Position numbers and translations under genes: made by a program | Shown here: piece by piece, positions 44,479 to 55,853 of the stretch | Numbering within the stretch: the stretch's first letter is position 1 | Layout: each line of letters opens with the position of its first letter | Assembly: GCA_951394405.1 (NCBI GenBank) | Contig: OX596345.1 | Location: 806,001-870,000, forward strand | Origin: Coprinellus micaceus | Taxonomy: Eukaryota; Basidiomycota; Agaricomycetes; Agaricales; Psathyrellaceae | Direction of reading: 5' to 3' | DNA length: 64,000 nt | The notes under the pieces: model-generated | Told to the model about the DNA's origin: nothing | The model's input: the letters and a program-made list of their open reading frames with translations, nothing else | Databases searched by the model: none

Positions 44479-46586
44479 GACGCTCTTGAACGTTGGTCCT
44501 GGGAACTCACATATGTATGCATACGACCTGGGAAGGGTTCAGAAAAACTTATTCCTTGGTGTTCAGCGCAAGACAGTGGCATGGACTCTGGAGCTAGGTG
44601 GTGGACGCAGGGGAAAAGACCCGAGACCCCTGGCCCGGGGAGGATGGACGTATTGGTCAAACTAGGAGACCCTTGCTGAGCTTCAGATTTGTAAACCGCC
44701 CAAACTTGGTGACGGTAAGGAGTCAAAGGGGCGTCCATCCATTTCAGGAGTATTACAGTGTACTACGGTCATTTGATACACCACGGTCACTTGATACAGT
44801 CGACAATATCTCGCACGGAGTGCGCCCGATTGGGTTCAAATTTGGCCAGAACATGCCCTCGGCTGGTGTCTACGCATAACCCAAAAATTGGGAAGTACAA
44901 ATGATGTTGAGGGGGGGCTTCTCTGGTCGTCACTACCCAAAATTCGTCAATTCCGACAATTTCAACTTTTATTTCACGATTTTCACAAGAACTACACCCC
45001 TGATATCCAATCAAAGGCGACTTTGTGAATCTAACCAATCATATGTGGGACTTGGAGAAAGAACTAAACGGATCTGTACACAACTGCACGAGAACGACAG
45101 GAAAAGGATGAGGTGTGACAGGTCGCGTCCCAAGCGCGTCGCATTCTCACGCCCTTCCCAACCCCACTCTCCCCGATCTCCATACATAGTGTCAAGTTCT
45201 CTTAGAAATGGCCTTTTTTGTGATCTATTGCATATTGAGACTGTTCTATGACCAGTCTACGCATCTACAAGAGGCAAGTAAGTGCATACGGAACCTATCT
45301 TAAGATTGGCCTAGAGATAGGGGTGCAAAGGTATGTGCTGAGGCAGGATGTCTAGGACGTAAGGTCTGGGGGGAACGGTATCAATCCCCGGAGGAGGGAA
45401 AGTCTTTTTAAGGTTGTTACAGAGGTCGAAGTTGGTAAAATAGACGACCATGGCTCGAGGAGGGATGGGGAGCAGAGAGATATTCTCGCCTCTTGTCACG
45501 CTGTCACACGCGCGTCACACTGTCTCAAATGACCGGAATTCGAGGTTTTCGACCCCCCGATGGTATTCGAGGCGTAACACGATTTCATTTCCTCTTTTCT
45601 ACTATTTGAAGAGTGTTTACCACAAGGTGAGATACTGTAGCATCTTTTGGTCGCAAATTTACCTTGTCCCCAGGAGAATTGCACAAGATAATTCACAATA
45701 TCACTCTGCTGTCTCAAGTGACCGTAGTACACTGTACCGAAACCAGAAAGCTTATCCCACGCTAAAGAGCCACGTCGCGGCGTGTGTGCTGAATACAACT
45801 CTTAGCGCCCAAGAACGATCCAGCCTTCATCCGTCGTCAATGGTAATGGGTGTGTTGAGGTCTGCTCAACGATTCCTCTGGAATATTTCCCGATTACTAC
45901 AGGTAACCGACGCAGGCGAACGAAGAGGTCCAATCCCTTTGATCCAGAGGAGTTCGGGACCTTGTAAGTGCACATAACCTTCTCCATGTGTTTGGCGTGC
46001 TGACTTTGGCGGCGCCGTTGAGGCCTCACTATCGATCGACGATGTGCCATACCCGTGAAAGGTTCTCTCTACCTCAGTTATGGCGTCCTTGCTCTTCACA
46101 ATAACTAGGCTTATCCGATCGTCAGTGCAGCCTGCTCTCAGGCTTCTGAACTGGAACGTTCGATCGTATTCTTGAATGGAGTTCACTAGTGCCCATATGT
46201 GAGGGGATCAAGGGAGAAGCGTCCAGGAAAGGTCCAGAGAGGCGCAGCCCTTGGTGCGATTTGCCTGAATTCGTGTCCTTTGGGTTTTGGTTCGCGATGG
46301 GTCGATTGATTACAGTTAGGCGCCCGTCCTCATGGTAGGGTTCCACTGACCAGAGTGTCAACTGACTTTCATTCGAAACGTTTAGCTAGGTTTAGTCTAT
46401 GTTTGGTTAGCTGCGCCACCGCTCCCCTTTTCGGTTTTCATGCCCAAACTTTGGGGAAACATGCTGCCGTAGGGCTGGACTGGACGCCAAGCCTCCCATC
46501 GCCGTTTTTAATACCGCATCCCATGGCTCGGTTTCCCCCCTTGGTTTCCCCTCCCTATTTTTCTCTGGCCGATTCGTCGACATCAG
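44479..46586. other. Spacer between array genes 1 and 2
   Basis: Holds the inverted-repeat element (44756-45734), then duplicated spacer with the boxes CTTAGCGCCCAAGAACG near 45801 and AGGCGCCCGTCCTCATGG near 46319. Short frames here (for example 45450-45977) are not supported as genes. Confidence 0.6.
44756..45734. mobile_element. 979-bp non-autonomous TA-flanked inverted-repeat element
   Basis: The left end reads CAGTGTACTACGGTCATTTG and the right end, on the minus strand, CAGTGTACTACGGTCACTTG; 23 of the first 25 bases agree. Both ends are flanked by TA (44754-44755 and 45735-45736). A second, subterminal copy of the core (CGGTCACTTGATACAG at 44784-44799 and its inverse at 45520-45536) lies inside. 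No transposase frame is present. End sequence, TA duplication and size fit a Tc1/mariner/pogo-superfamily derivative. Its ends differ after CAGT from those of the pogo element at 9738, so that transposase is not an obvious partner. Confidence 0.85.
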
Positions 46587-49500
46587 ATGGATTCCAACAA
46601 ACCCCTTCACCAATCCTCTCAAACAGGATCGAGCAATAACGACACCGCCCTCACGAGCGACACGGACGCAGGATCCAGGAAGATCGACAACATGCCCAGC
46701 CCTATGACGGCCGTTGGCAATACCCCACGTCGCCGACCGCCACCGGTAGCTCGGGATGAAGGTGAAGGATGCGGGCCATCGAGGGCTGAGGGTGCTGGTA
46801 GACGTGGGGTAGACCCCCTACAGGCGCCGCACTCTCCCCCGTCAGAGGCCCATTCGAACCGGACCAGCCTTACACAGGTTGACATCGACGTATCGCATAG
46901 CCCAATCCTGAAGCAGAATGGAAGCGACGGACACAGAGATGGGAGTGACTGTGATGGGGTATTTGCAGGCGCTCTAGAAGGCCATCCCCAGGCTGTCACC
47001 GGAATGGAGTCCGGGGGGCACCAGGTTGCGCAGCCTGCCCACCAGATTGCGCAGCCCGTCGGAAATTCTGGCCGGGAATTTCCACCGCCATTGAGCGAGG
47101 AAATAAAAAACTTGTGCGCAATCGATGTTGTGGAAGATTACGAACGATATCACAGGGGATATTGCTAGTGAGCCGTGCTGACTTACAGGCCAACCTCTAA
47201 TAATCAAAAACCTTTATCCAGTGAACTCGACTACTACAAGAAAGATAAAAACAAGATACTCCGCGGCCAGTGCGGCACGTCGTTGGATTTCCCCGCACTG
47301 TCAGAGCGTCCAGGGTGGAAGGGCTTCCTCGACCCTGAAGGTACGAGGTATTTCTTGTACGACATCCCCGGCTCGGTAAGTCTCATAGTAAAAATAGAAT
47401 TTGTCGTCCACGTTGAGTCCTAACAAAAGATCCTTAGCCAGTGCCTGTGGTCACCGATGGGTGGCTATACGACGAAGAGTGTTATGAACAGGTTGAGCAT
47501 TACAGGAAAGCTGTCTTCAGCTATTTGCAAGCGTATCACGGATCGCTCCCTAAGGTGGAACCATCGTACTTCAAGTTGTCTGCGCTGGGAAGCCCCCGCA
47601 AGGACAACCCCCCTCCAGGTGGTGAGGGAGAAGAGAATACGATGCTGGATTACTTCCAGGACCATGCACCCATCGTGTTGGTCCTCGAGCTAAGGCTGAG
47701 CGGGAATTGCGGCTACTATTTCGTCGACCATTCAAGAAAGCGCCTCTTCTGGCTCGACGACTATGATTTTACCTGGGCCGCAGGGGAGGTTCACGTCGAG
47801 CACTCTGACTCCGTTATTGGGATGGAGATGAAGAGGCACTACTGGAGGCACAATGAATACTTTCCTCACTTGTACTCGTTCACAGAGGGAGACCTGGAAG
47901 AAATCGACGACATGCTGGGCTTTACATTCGGAGGTGCGTGTGGCATTGCTTATCAGGCCTTTAGTAGTCACAGAAAGACAAACTTTGAACGACAGATGCG
48001 TTAACTTCGAACACAACCGCCGTGAACAGCTACACCCTGGACGAGCTGAAGCACATGATGGACATAATGACTCGCCACGGACAGAAGCCACCCAGCAAGA
48101 GAAGAAAGAGTGTGGGGGAGCGTAGAACCCTATGTGAGTGCATTCTTTCTGGTGGCGCGATCTTGGCGGAAATGAAACATCTGGCGCTGATGTCTGCATT
48201 TAGGTCGGGTGGTGAGCACTCTTTGTGAGTGTTGAGTTGTCTTGTCAAATAAAAATACTCACCGTGAGCGTCAGATCATGAGAGGTTTCTTAACTTGCAC
48301 GGAGAACGAGGAGCGCGACTGGACTCAACGCAATCCATCCACTACTCCCAACGCCGCCGCAAGAAGTGGGCCAAGCGAGCTGACGTAAAAGGCCGACCAA
48401 ATGAGAACCGCCCATGGTACCAACGGTTCCTCGTTACCTTCTTCTCCTCGAAGCAGGCCGAGAACGGCGATGAGATGATCTCTGTAGACGCGGATCCAGA
48501 GCCTAGCCCATTGGCGACGGACATGCATAGCAGTTCCCTTTTCATGTACGCGGCCACGGTCGCCATGTTTGGAGGCCCACTCGTCCATGCAAATAAGTTG
48601 AGAGAGATATCCCTGGACCAAATTGTTAACAAGAAGCTGTTAACCAAATATACGGAGAAAATGGTGGCAGAGTGGAGAGACGTCGCCCTTTATGTGGGTC
48701 CAAATGTGCGAGCCCGCGAAAAGCCCGCTGACCTAGTTCTTCGGTCTAGGGAACCGTACTACTTAGCACCAACGTCTCGTTCCTAGCCATCCAAAGTGTT
48801 GACGGAGCCTCAACAGGCCAAGACCCCAAGACCCCAGCTCAACGGGCGAGCTATTTTTCAATCCTAGCAAGCCTGGGTACGATCATATCCAGTCTGGTCA
48901 TGCTGATCCTAGTCCGACACCGCGAAGTCATGGGTGTAAGTAAAGCGCAGTTTCACCTCTCAAGTTGACCGACTGAAACACTCTGTCCGCAGCACGAGCT
49001 GATTGCGGAACGCAGCCAGTCAAGGTGGGGCCTGGAGGCGCTGGCGCTGATGTACGGCACGCCGTTCTCGCTTGTTATCTGGGCGTAAGTCTTCTTTATT
49101 CGCTGATCTGGATGGGAGGTCTGTCGACTAACCACCTCCCTCCCTAGATTCTTGGGATTCTTCGTATCCTTTGCCATCCTTTGGTTTGAGTCTCATGATG
49201 GCGTGGTGATTGGGATTGTCGTCGTTTGCCTTGCATTCTTTGCGATTTTCCTGGGATGGGCGGTGTCGGCTTCGTACTCCAAGGAAGAGCCATACAAGCT
49301 TGTCACTATCAAAGCCGCTGAGAAGGTTCGAGAGACAGGGGGGAAGGTACGACGCGGGACCATAGATGCAGCAGATAAGGTTGTTACAGCCGGAGCGATG
49401 GTCGGGAGAGGGACCTTGAATATGGCGGATATTGTGCGAAGAGGGACGTTGAGTATGGCGAAGGTGGCGATACGGCAATGGCCCTCCTCCAGATCGTCAG

Positions 49501-49643
49501 GCGATACGCACCGAAGGAGCTCACAATCCCGATCTGGGCTTCCACAATACGCTTCAGAGATGTCTACTGAGCCTCGTAGAGGGACTTTCGATGCCAGTGA
49601 GCCTCGACCTAGGCGGAGAAGCTCGGGTGGGAGTCCTGCATAG
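46587..49643 (+). CDS. Array gene 2: WW-like membrane protein with amphipathic repeat tail, 860 aa, nine exons
   Basis: Exons 46587-47167, 47222-47375, 47438-47933, 47996-48133, 48204-48224, 48275-48693, 48750-48935, 48993-49084 and 49148-49643 (2,583 nt). All introns are GT-AG. The disordered N-terminus ends in AIDVVEDYERYHRGYC. WW-like module 1 is GWKGFLDPEGTRYFLYD, module 2 CGYYFVDHSRKRLFWLDDY. It keeps the long basic segment after the 21-nt exon (RRRKKWAKRADVKGRP, then PWYQRFLVTFF). Membrane segments match those of gene 1. The tail has the clearest repeats: KVRETGG-KVRRGTIDAAD, KVVTAGA-MVGRGTLNMAD, then an extra 11-mer IVRRGTLSMAK. It shows no defect and can serve as the reference copy. 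Confidence 0.88.
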
Positions 49644-50997
49644 GCGGGCTGGTGGGGGTAATGGCAGGTTGGTACCGCAAACTTGGATTATGCGAACCAC
49701 ATGATGCACCTATGTAATCAGAATAGCCAATTACGTTCATCTATCGCTTCGAATGAGTAGGGTTCGAATAGGTGGCTGTCGCGTTGTTCCGGGACGAGAT
49801 AACAACCCCATACTCAACCAAAACAGAGCGGCACGGACTCAAAGCAACTGGGGGGGTTGGCAAGAGGATGTCTAATCCAATTGGCTGGGCTCTGGCTGGG
49901 CTTCACGAGCTTTCCCAGAGCAATACAAATGTTGTATGGGCTGCTGGAGGCCGGGCTAGGATTGTCCCATCGGAAAACGTGATGGAATTTGTGTACCGCA
50001 CCATATTGTGGTGGTATCGAGACCAACTCGCTTTCCTCGACTAGATGGAGTTCGGCTCAAAACTAGGATAACCCGCCACCGGTGGTTTCGTAGATCAACG
50101 GGGGTCAGAGAGAGCACAGGGAAGGGTACTACGTGTTCGTGGTAAGAATTGGCGGCAACACCATGGGCCACGTGGCCTCAGGCTGTCACGTTTAGCGCCC
50201 AACAGCGACTCGGATTAGGCCTTCAGAAATGCGCAACATTTCTGTCGCTGAACATAACCGTGAGCTTGTTGAGGTCTACTTTTTAATTATTTTGGAAAAG
50301 CTTTTGCTTGATTTACTGGTCAGGGACATAGGCAGACAAAGGTTAGCAGTTCCAAACGGTTTCAATGGTCGGCATGACCAACTTGAACGTCCCGCGAGTG
50401 CGCCGAACATTTGTCATGTCTCTGGTGTACTGACACTTTGAGGTGCCATTGAAGCCCCGCATTTAACGGAAAGCATGGAGCTTTATTCGTGTTACTGCAC
50501 AGCAGTAAAGTCTATCCTCCGGTCCAAACCGGAGCTTGCTTCGATTGTCTTCTGAGCAGGAACTTCTTATTCTACACTCAAAGGAGGTACATTAGCAACT
50601 TAAAGCTAGAGAAGTAGTGGAGGAACGGCTAAGGGTTGTCCAGATAAGCTTAGCACTTAGCGCGATCGACCTGGATATGCACCTTTCAGATTTGAACGTG
50701 GAGGATCGATGGGTTTGGTTTAAGCGCCCATCAGGCCTCATGGCAGGCTTCCCATTCACCAGTGCCAACTAGCTTTCATTTAGAGAATACGAACAGCTCC
50801 TTGTAGCTATTACCCAGCTGCTGTGCTACGGCCTTTCCTTTTCCTTGCTTAATGATGGAACCTTCGGGAATCATAGTACAGCTGTGCATTACTGGTGTAA
50901 CTGGACGCTAACTCACAGCTGTACTTAATACCATGGCCCAGGTTGTTCCATTCACACACCTTCCCAATCCTTCCTTTACCAATTTACTGAGCCTGGA
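49644..50997. other. Spacer between array genes 2 and 3
   Basis: Duplicated spacer with the box GTTTAGCGCCCAACAGCGAC near 50189 and TTTAAGCGCCCATCAGGCCT near 50719. No gene supported. Confidence 0.6.
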
Positions 50998-53803
50998 ATG
51001 GGACTCACCCAACTGCCTCAGCAATCCCACCAAAAAGGGTTGACTAATAATGACACCACTCAAGCAGGCGCCACCAACAACGCACCACCCGAACGGATCG
51101 ATAGCACGCTCAGCCCAGAGGGCTTTGACAGCAAGGCGATCCCTCGGTCGTCGACGATAACCTGGGTCGAGGTGTGCAGGCTACGGCCTGAAAGTTGGGG
51201 GGACAACCACTGACCTCGTTGCGACATAGACTCCTCGAATTCATGATCGGGACGTTGGTCGGCACAAGCCAGACCCACTAGACCCGTCTCGACCCCCTCC
51301 TTCAGCACCTCCTTCAGACAGCCCCAGTACTATACTGGCAGGCGGTTGCGGATTGCCAAGTCCGAAGCAGCAGGATATCGGCGACGATGGATCTGTTGAC
51401 GGCGGTGTCCCTGGCGGGGTCTCTGCAGAGTCTCCACAAGGTCTTCCTCATAGAACTGCGGAAGACGTCCAGATTGCACACCCTGTTGGGCGTTCTGTAT
51501 CTGAGGGATTACCCCCACTGAGTGGCGAGATAGACGATCTGTGCGCCATCGATGCGGTGGAGGATTGCGAGCGATATACAAGAGGGCACTACTAGTGGGT
51601 ATCAGAGATGTACCGAGCCAATGGTGTCCCACTTTCTATGTATGGGATTTACTGATCAACCCCCTTATCTAGTCGAGTCGTCCACTACAGCGAAGGAAAG
51701 AATATGATAGCCCGCGGCCAGCTTGGTGCATCGTTGGATTTCCCTTCACTTAAGCGCGCAGGGTGGAAGGGGTTTCTCCACCCTGAAGGCACAAGGTACT
51801 TTTGTTACAACGACGAGGGCTCAGTAAGTCTCGCAATGCATAATGTTTTGTAGAAGTTAGGTACTAACAAAGGATGCCTTAGCCCGTGCTGGTGGTCACA
51901 GAAGCGTGGCTATACGATGACGTGCTTTATCAGCAGGTGGAGCAGTACAAGGAGAGTATTTTCAGTTACCTCCGAAAGCACCACATATGCTTCAAGTCAT
52001 CCCGGGACTACTTCGTACTGGTCCTCGACCTGAGGCGAAGCGGGAAGTATGGGTATTATTTTGTCGACCATATGGGCCAGCGACTCTTCTGGTTCGACGA
52101 CTATGATTTCAGCTGGGCCGCAGGAGAGGTTCACGTCGAACACGCTGACTCCATTATTGGGATGGAGATGAAGAGGCACTACTGGAGGCACAACGAAAAA
52201 TATCCTCACTTGTATGTATTGACGGAGGAGGACCTGGAAGAAATTGACAATCTGATTAACTTCCCGCTTGGAGGTACGTGCGGGATTGTTTATCGGTGTC
52301 TTAATAGTCACTAAAGGACAAGGAATAGATTTGGTTACCTCGGACGTAAGCGCTGCGAACAGCTACAACCTAGACCAGCTGAACCACATTATGAACATGG
52401 TGACTCGCCATACCCAGAAAACACCTAGCAGGAGGGAAAGAAGTGTGGCTGAACGAAGGACCATCTGTGAGTATTGTGCTGGTGCGCTCTGTCAATAGCC
52501 TAATGCTGATATTACTACCTGAGTTCAGGTCGAGTGATGAGCGATCTACGTCAGTCACGAGCGCTATTGTCAAAGTCGAATACTCACAACGAGCATTAGA
52601 TCACGAAAGATTCTTAAACTTGCACGGAGAACAAGGGGCGCGACTGAACTCGACACAGTCCATTCACTCTCCTCTACAGGACACGCACAAGGTTTCCTCC
52701 TTTATGAAGGTTGCGAACCTATTCATGTTCGGAGGCCCATATGCCCACGCAAGCAAGCTACGCGAGATATGCCTCGACCAAATCGTCAACAAGGCTTCGT
52801 TGGCGAAGTACACGGAGAAAATGGTAGCAGAGTGGGGGAACATCACTCTTTATGTTGGTCCCGGTTAAAAAGCGCCCCAAATCCGTGCTGATGTACTTCC
52901 TTTGTCTAGGGGACGGTACTCCTTGCAGTGGACGTGGGGTTTTTGGCCATCCAGAGCGTTGATGATGCGTCGAAGGGTCAACGGTTCTGGACCCATGCTC
53001 AACGGGCAAGCTATTTCTCGATCCTGGCAAGCCTGGGTACGGTCGTATCCAGTCTCATCCTGTTGATCCAGGTGCGGCATCGCGAAGTCATGGGCGTGAG
53101 TGCACTGTTGTTGTTCCGCTCTGCTGAATCCGCTAATTAGTCACGGTGAAGCACAAATTGATTGGGGTGCGCAGCCAAAGTCGATGGGGCCTGGAGGCGC
53201 TGGCGTTGATGTACGGGACACCGTTTTCGCTCGTCATCTGGGCGTACGTCATGTTCAATAGTGAAAATGACCCGTCATTTGACTCATCTTCTCCTTAGGA
53301 ACTTGGGATTTTTCGTATCATTCGCCATAGTGTGGTTCGAGCGCAAAGACCCAGTGGTGATAACCGTTTTCGTCGTTTCCCTCTTGCTCTTTGCGATTTT
53401 CTTGGGATGGGCCGTGTCGGCTTCGTACTGTGAGACCGAGCCATACGAGTACGTCGCCAAGAAAGCTGTATGGAAGGCTAGAAGAGCCGGGGAGCTTGTA
53501 CGAGGCGGGACTGCAGAGGCGGCAGACAGGGTTGCGACAGCCGGAGCTACGGTTCGAAGAGGGACGCTGGATATGGCCAATACGGTACGACGAGGGACGG
53601 TTGACATGACGAGGATGGTGCGAAAAGGAAGTTTGGGTATGGCGAAGAGGGCTACGGGGCGTTGCCCCAGCCTCACATGGACAGGCAACTCGCATCGAAG
53701 TGGGTCACTATCCCAGCATGAGCTTCCACAGTATACATCACAGTTGTCCAGTGAGCCACAGGAGGAGATCATTGATGTCAAGTCTGGGGCCAGTCCGGTG
53801 TAG
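50998..53803 (+). CDS. Array gene 3: shortened WW-like membrane protein, 758 aa, ten exons
   Basis: Exons 50998-51171, 51230-51594, 51673-51823, 51883-52273, 52329-52466, 52529-52549, 52600-52853, 52910-53095, 53152-53243 and 53299-53803 (2,277 nt). The first coding block would hit a stop at 51213 and is out of frame with the rest. A 58-nt intron (GAG/GTGTGC to CATAG, branch site CTGAC) at 51172-51229 repairs both problems, so I model an extra intron absent from the other copies; a disabling frameshift is the alternative. Relative to gene 2 the WW linker exon is 105 nt shorter and the basic-segment exon 165 nt shorter, both in frame. WW-like modules (GWKGFLHPEGTRYFCYN; YGYYFVDHMGQRLFWFDDY), membrane segments and tail repeats (TVRRGTLDMAN, TVRRGTVDMTR, MVRKGSLGMAK) are intact. 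Confidence 0.75.
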
Positions 53804-55853
53804 ACCCAGTGGAGGGTAGATTGGTATCGTAGACTTGGTTCATGCGAACCACACTATGCCCCCGGAATCTAGGGTAGCTGCTTAACTTTATGGAATCAAT
53901 GAAGTCCAGAAGAGATCCGAATCCAAGCCTCCATTATGGCACTACTGATGGTTCGTGGTCAGGTCTACCCATCTCGGGGACCCGTCGTTGAGGGGAACAG
54001 CGGAGGCAGCAAAGGTGGCGAAGGGATGGCCGCCGAGCACCCTTTTCGAGGCGACTGAGACCTCGAGAAGGAGGCGACACCAGTGGTTAGGACATGGAGG
54101 GGTACGGCGTGGGGTTGTCGCCTCGAGTCCAACAAGGTTGGGATCGGGATTGTGAGACCACAGTAATCGGGAGCGCGTAAAACGCACCGAGCTTGGACCC
54201 TGGTAGGTTCTGCCTACGTTGAGGTTCAAAGATGCGCGGGCTCCCCGGTCGTGGAAAGCTTGCCGTGCTTTGAGCTGACGCTGGCATTGTGGCCTTGGAA
54301 CGCGGGCCTACGATGTCAGAGCAGCTAGTGTTTACCCTGTAGTGAGAAAAGAGACCTCATAGACGACCCAAGCGAGCACACCTCCTGGTGTCTACCATAA
54401 CAGTTCAGGGGTAACGGTTCAACGTTCAACGTCCAGATCATCGGAAGTTTGGACACAGTGGCTTCAGCCATTCCTGGGTTCGAAACGGGTAAGGTTGTCC
54501 CACGCTAAATCAGCCTCGGCCCTCCGAGTCATCAGTGGGCTTGCTTCGTGAAGTTAACGACTCAGATCGAGGCTGGGGATGTGGGCACGGAGTAAACGAG
54601 AACGGATACTATTAATCCTAGTCCGAGTGCGGTGGGATGAGGTGAGTATAGTATGGCCGTACGTTCAAATTTGACAGAAACCGACTGTGGCACTCGATGA
54701 TCTCTTCCTTTGACTTGAACTATCTGGTCTGATCCAGAGTCTGCTTACCGAGACCCTTCTCCACCTTCCAAGTTATACTATAGTGGGCCTTTGGTACTCG
54801 AAATGTGGGGAACCATGGGTATCAGGCCGCCATCGTCAATGCACTTTGTGGGAACACCGAAGCGCAGGCGGTCCCAGGCAGCGCTCATGCGACCTTGGGT
54901 CGTGCGAACCCTGGAGGGTTCGGGGGCTCAGCTGGTTTATGTGAGCACCCGACTGAATATATGGGAGAGAACCAGTGAAGCCCATTTGAAGGGAGCGTTT
55001 GTGGAAAGTGTAGCCAAGTCCTGGCGGACAAGCTCGGTGGCCGAGTCTTTCCCACGAGGCGGGCCGTTCAGAGTTTAGCGCCCATGAGCGACCCTTCCAC
55101 GACTCTTCAGCCCTAGAAAGGCACCTCTGTAGGTCACTATAACGGACATATTAAAGTCCCTTATTTCTTTGGGATTCCATCCAACTGACTCACAGAATGG
55201 TGATAGAGGTGGACGAACTTGGATAACAGTTCCGAAACGCGATCCAAAGGTTAACATTCCCTCATGGCTTCGTACGTCCGCACATTCGCCCCCTATGAAT
55301 TTGGAAGGCGCCACGTTCGTAGGAGATATTCTAATCGTGGCTCGAGAGTTCCGAGCGGTTATCTCACAGCACAACAGCTCGGGCTGGGTATCGCTGTCGG
55401 AGATCAATCGGAACCTGCTCTGTCGTTTGAATGGTGGGGACATCGCACGCCTCTACGCAAGGTCCACCATCTACTTAATGTCGGTGTCTTCACGGGAGAA
55501 ACAGCTGTGCGATTCCAGATGTTTTCATTTCTGAGAGCGATCAGCCAGGATTAGTGCCAGGCACGAGTTGATGAATTTAAGCGCCCATCCTCATGTTGAC
55601 CCCACTGCTCACCAAAATGGAAACCAGTCCTAATCCTTGGACTACCCTAACCCTGTTTGGAAAAGCTGTTGTAAACCGCCCCGTTTTCAGTGGCGTTTGT
55701 CCAGAACTCCGGGAGGCACGCTGAAGCGGTGCGGAAGGCACCAGACGATGGGACCACCACGCACCCGCTTTAAGTCCACGACCTGTATCGATAAGCTCCT
55801 ACATAGGAATTCCCCTCTTCCCACACCCCCTTACTTGAATCGTCGAACCCTTC
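53804..55853. other. Spacer between array genes 3 and 4
   Basis: Includes a segment (54451-54545) also found after gene 4, then the boxes GAGTTTAGCGCCCATGAGCG near 55071 and ATTTAAGCGCCCATCCTCATG near 55575. A 121-codon frame at 55169-55534 has no support as a gene. Confidence 0.6.

Noticed and set aside
44787..45251. Short frames inside the inverted-repeat element as a transposase
   Set aside because: Both are under 120 codons, lack DDE-type motifs and do not extend by splicing.
45450..45977. 175-codon frame crossing the right end of the inverted-repeat element
   Set aside because: It spans the element boundary and duplicated spacer and has no counterpart in the other array spacers.
50998..53803. 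Array gene 3 as a simple pseudogene
   Set aside because: A proper intron at 51172-51229 restores the frame, and all later exons and in-frame deletions keep the reading frame. RNA data could still overturn this.
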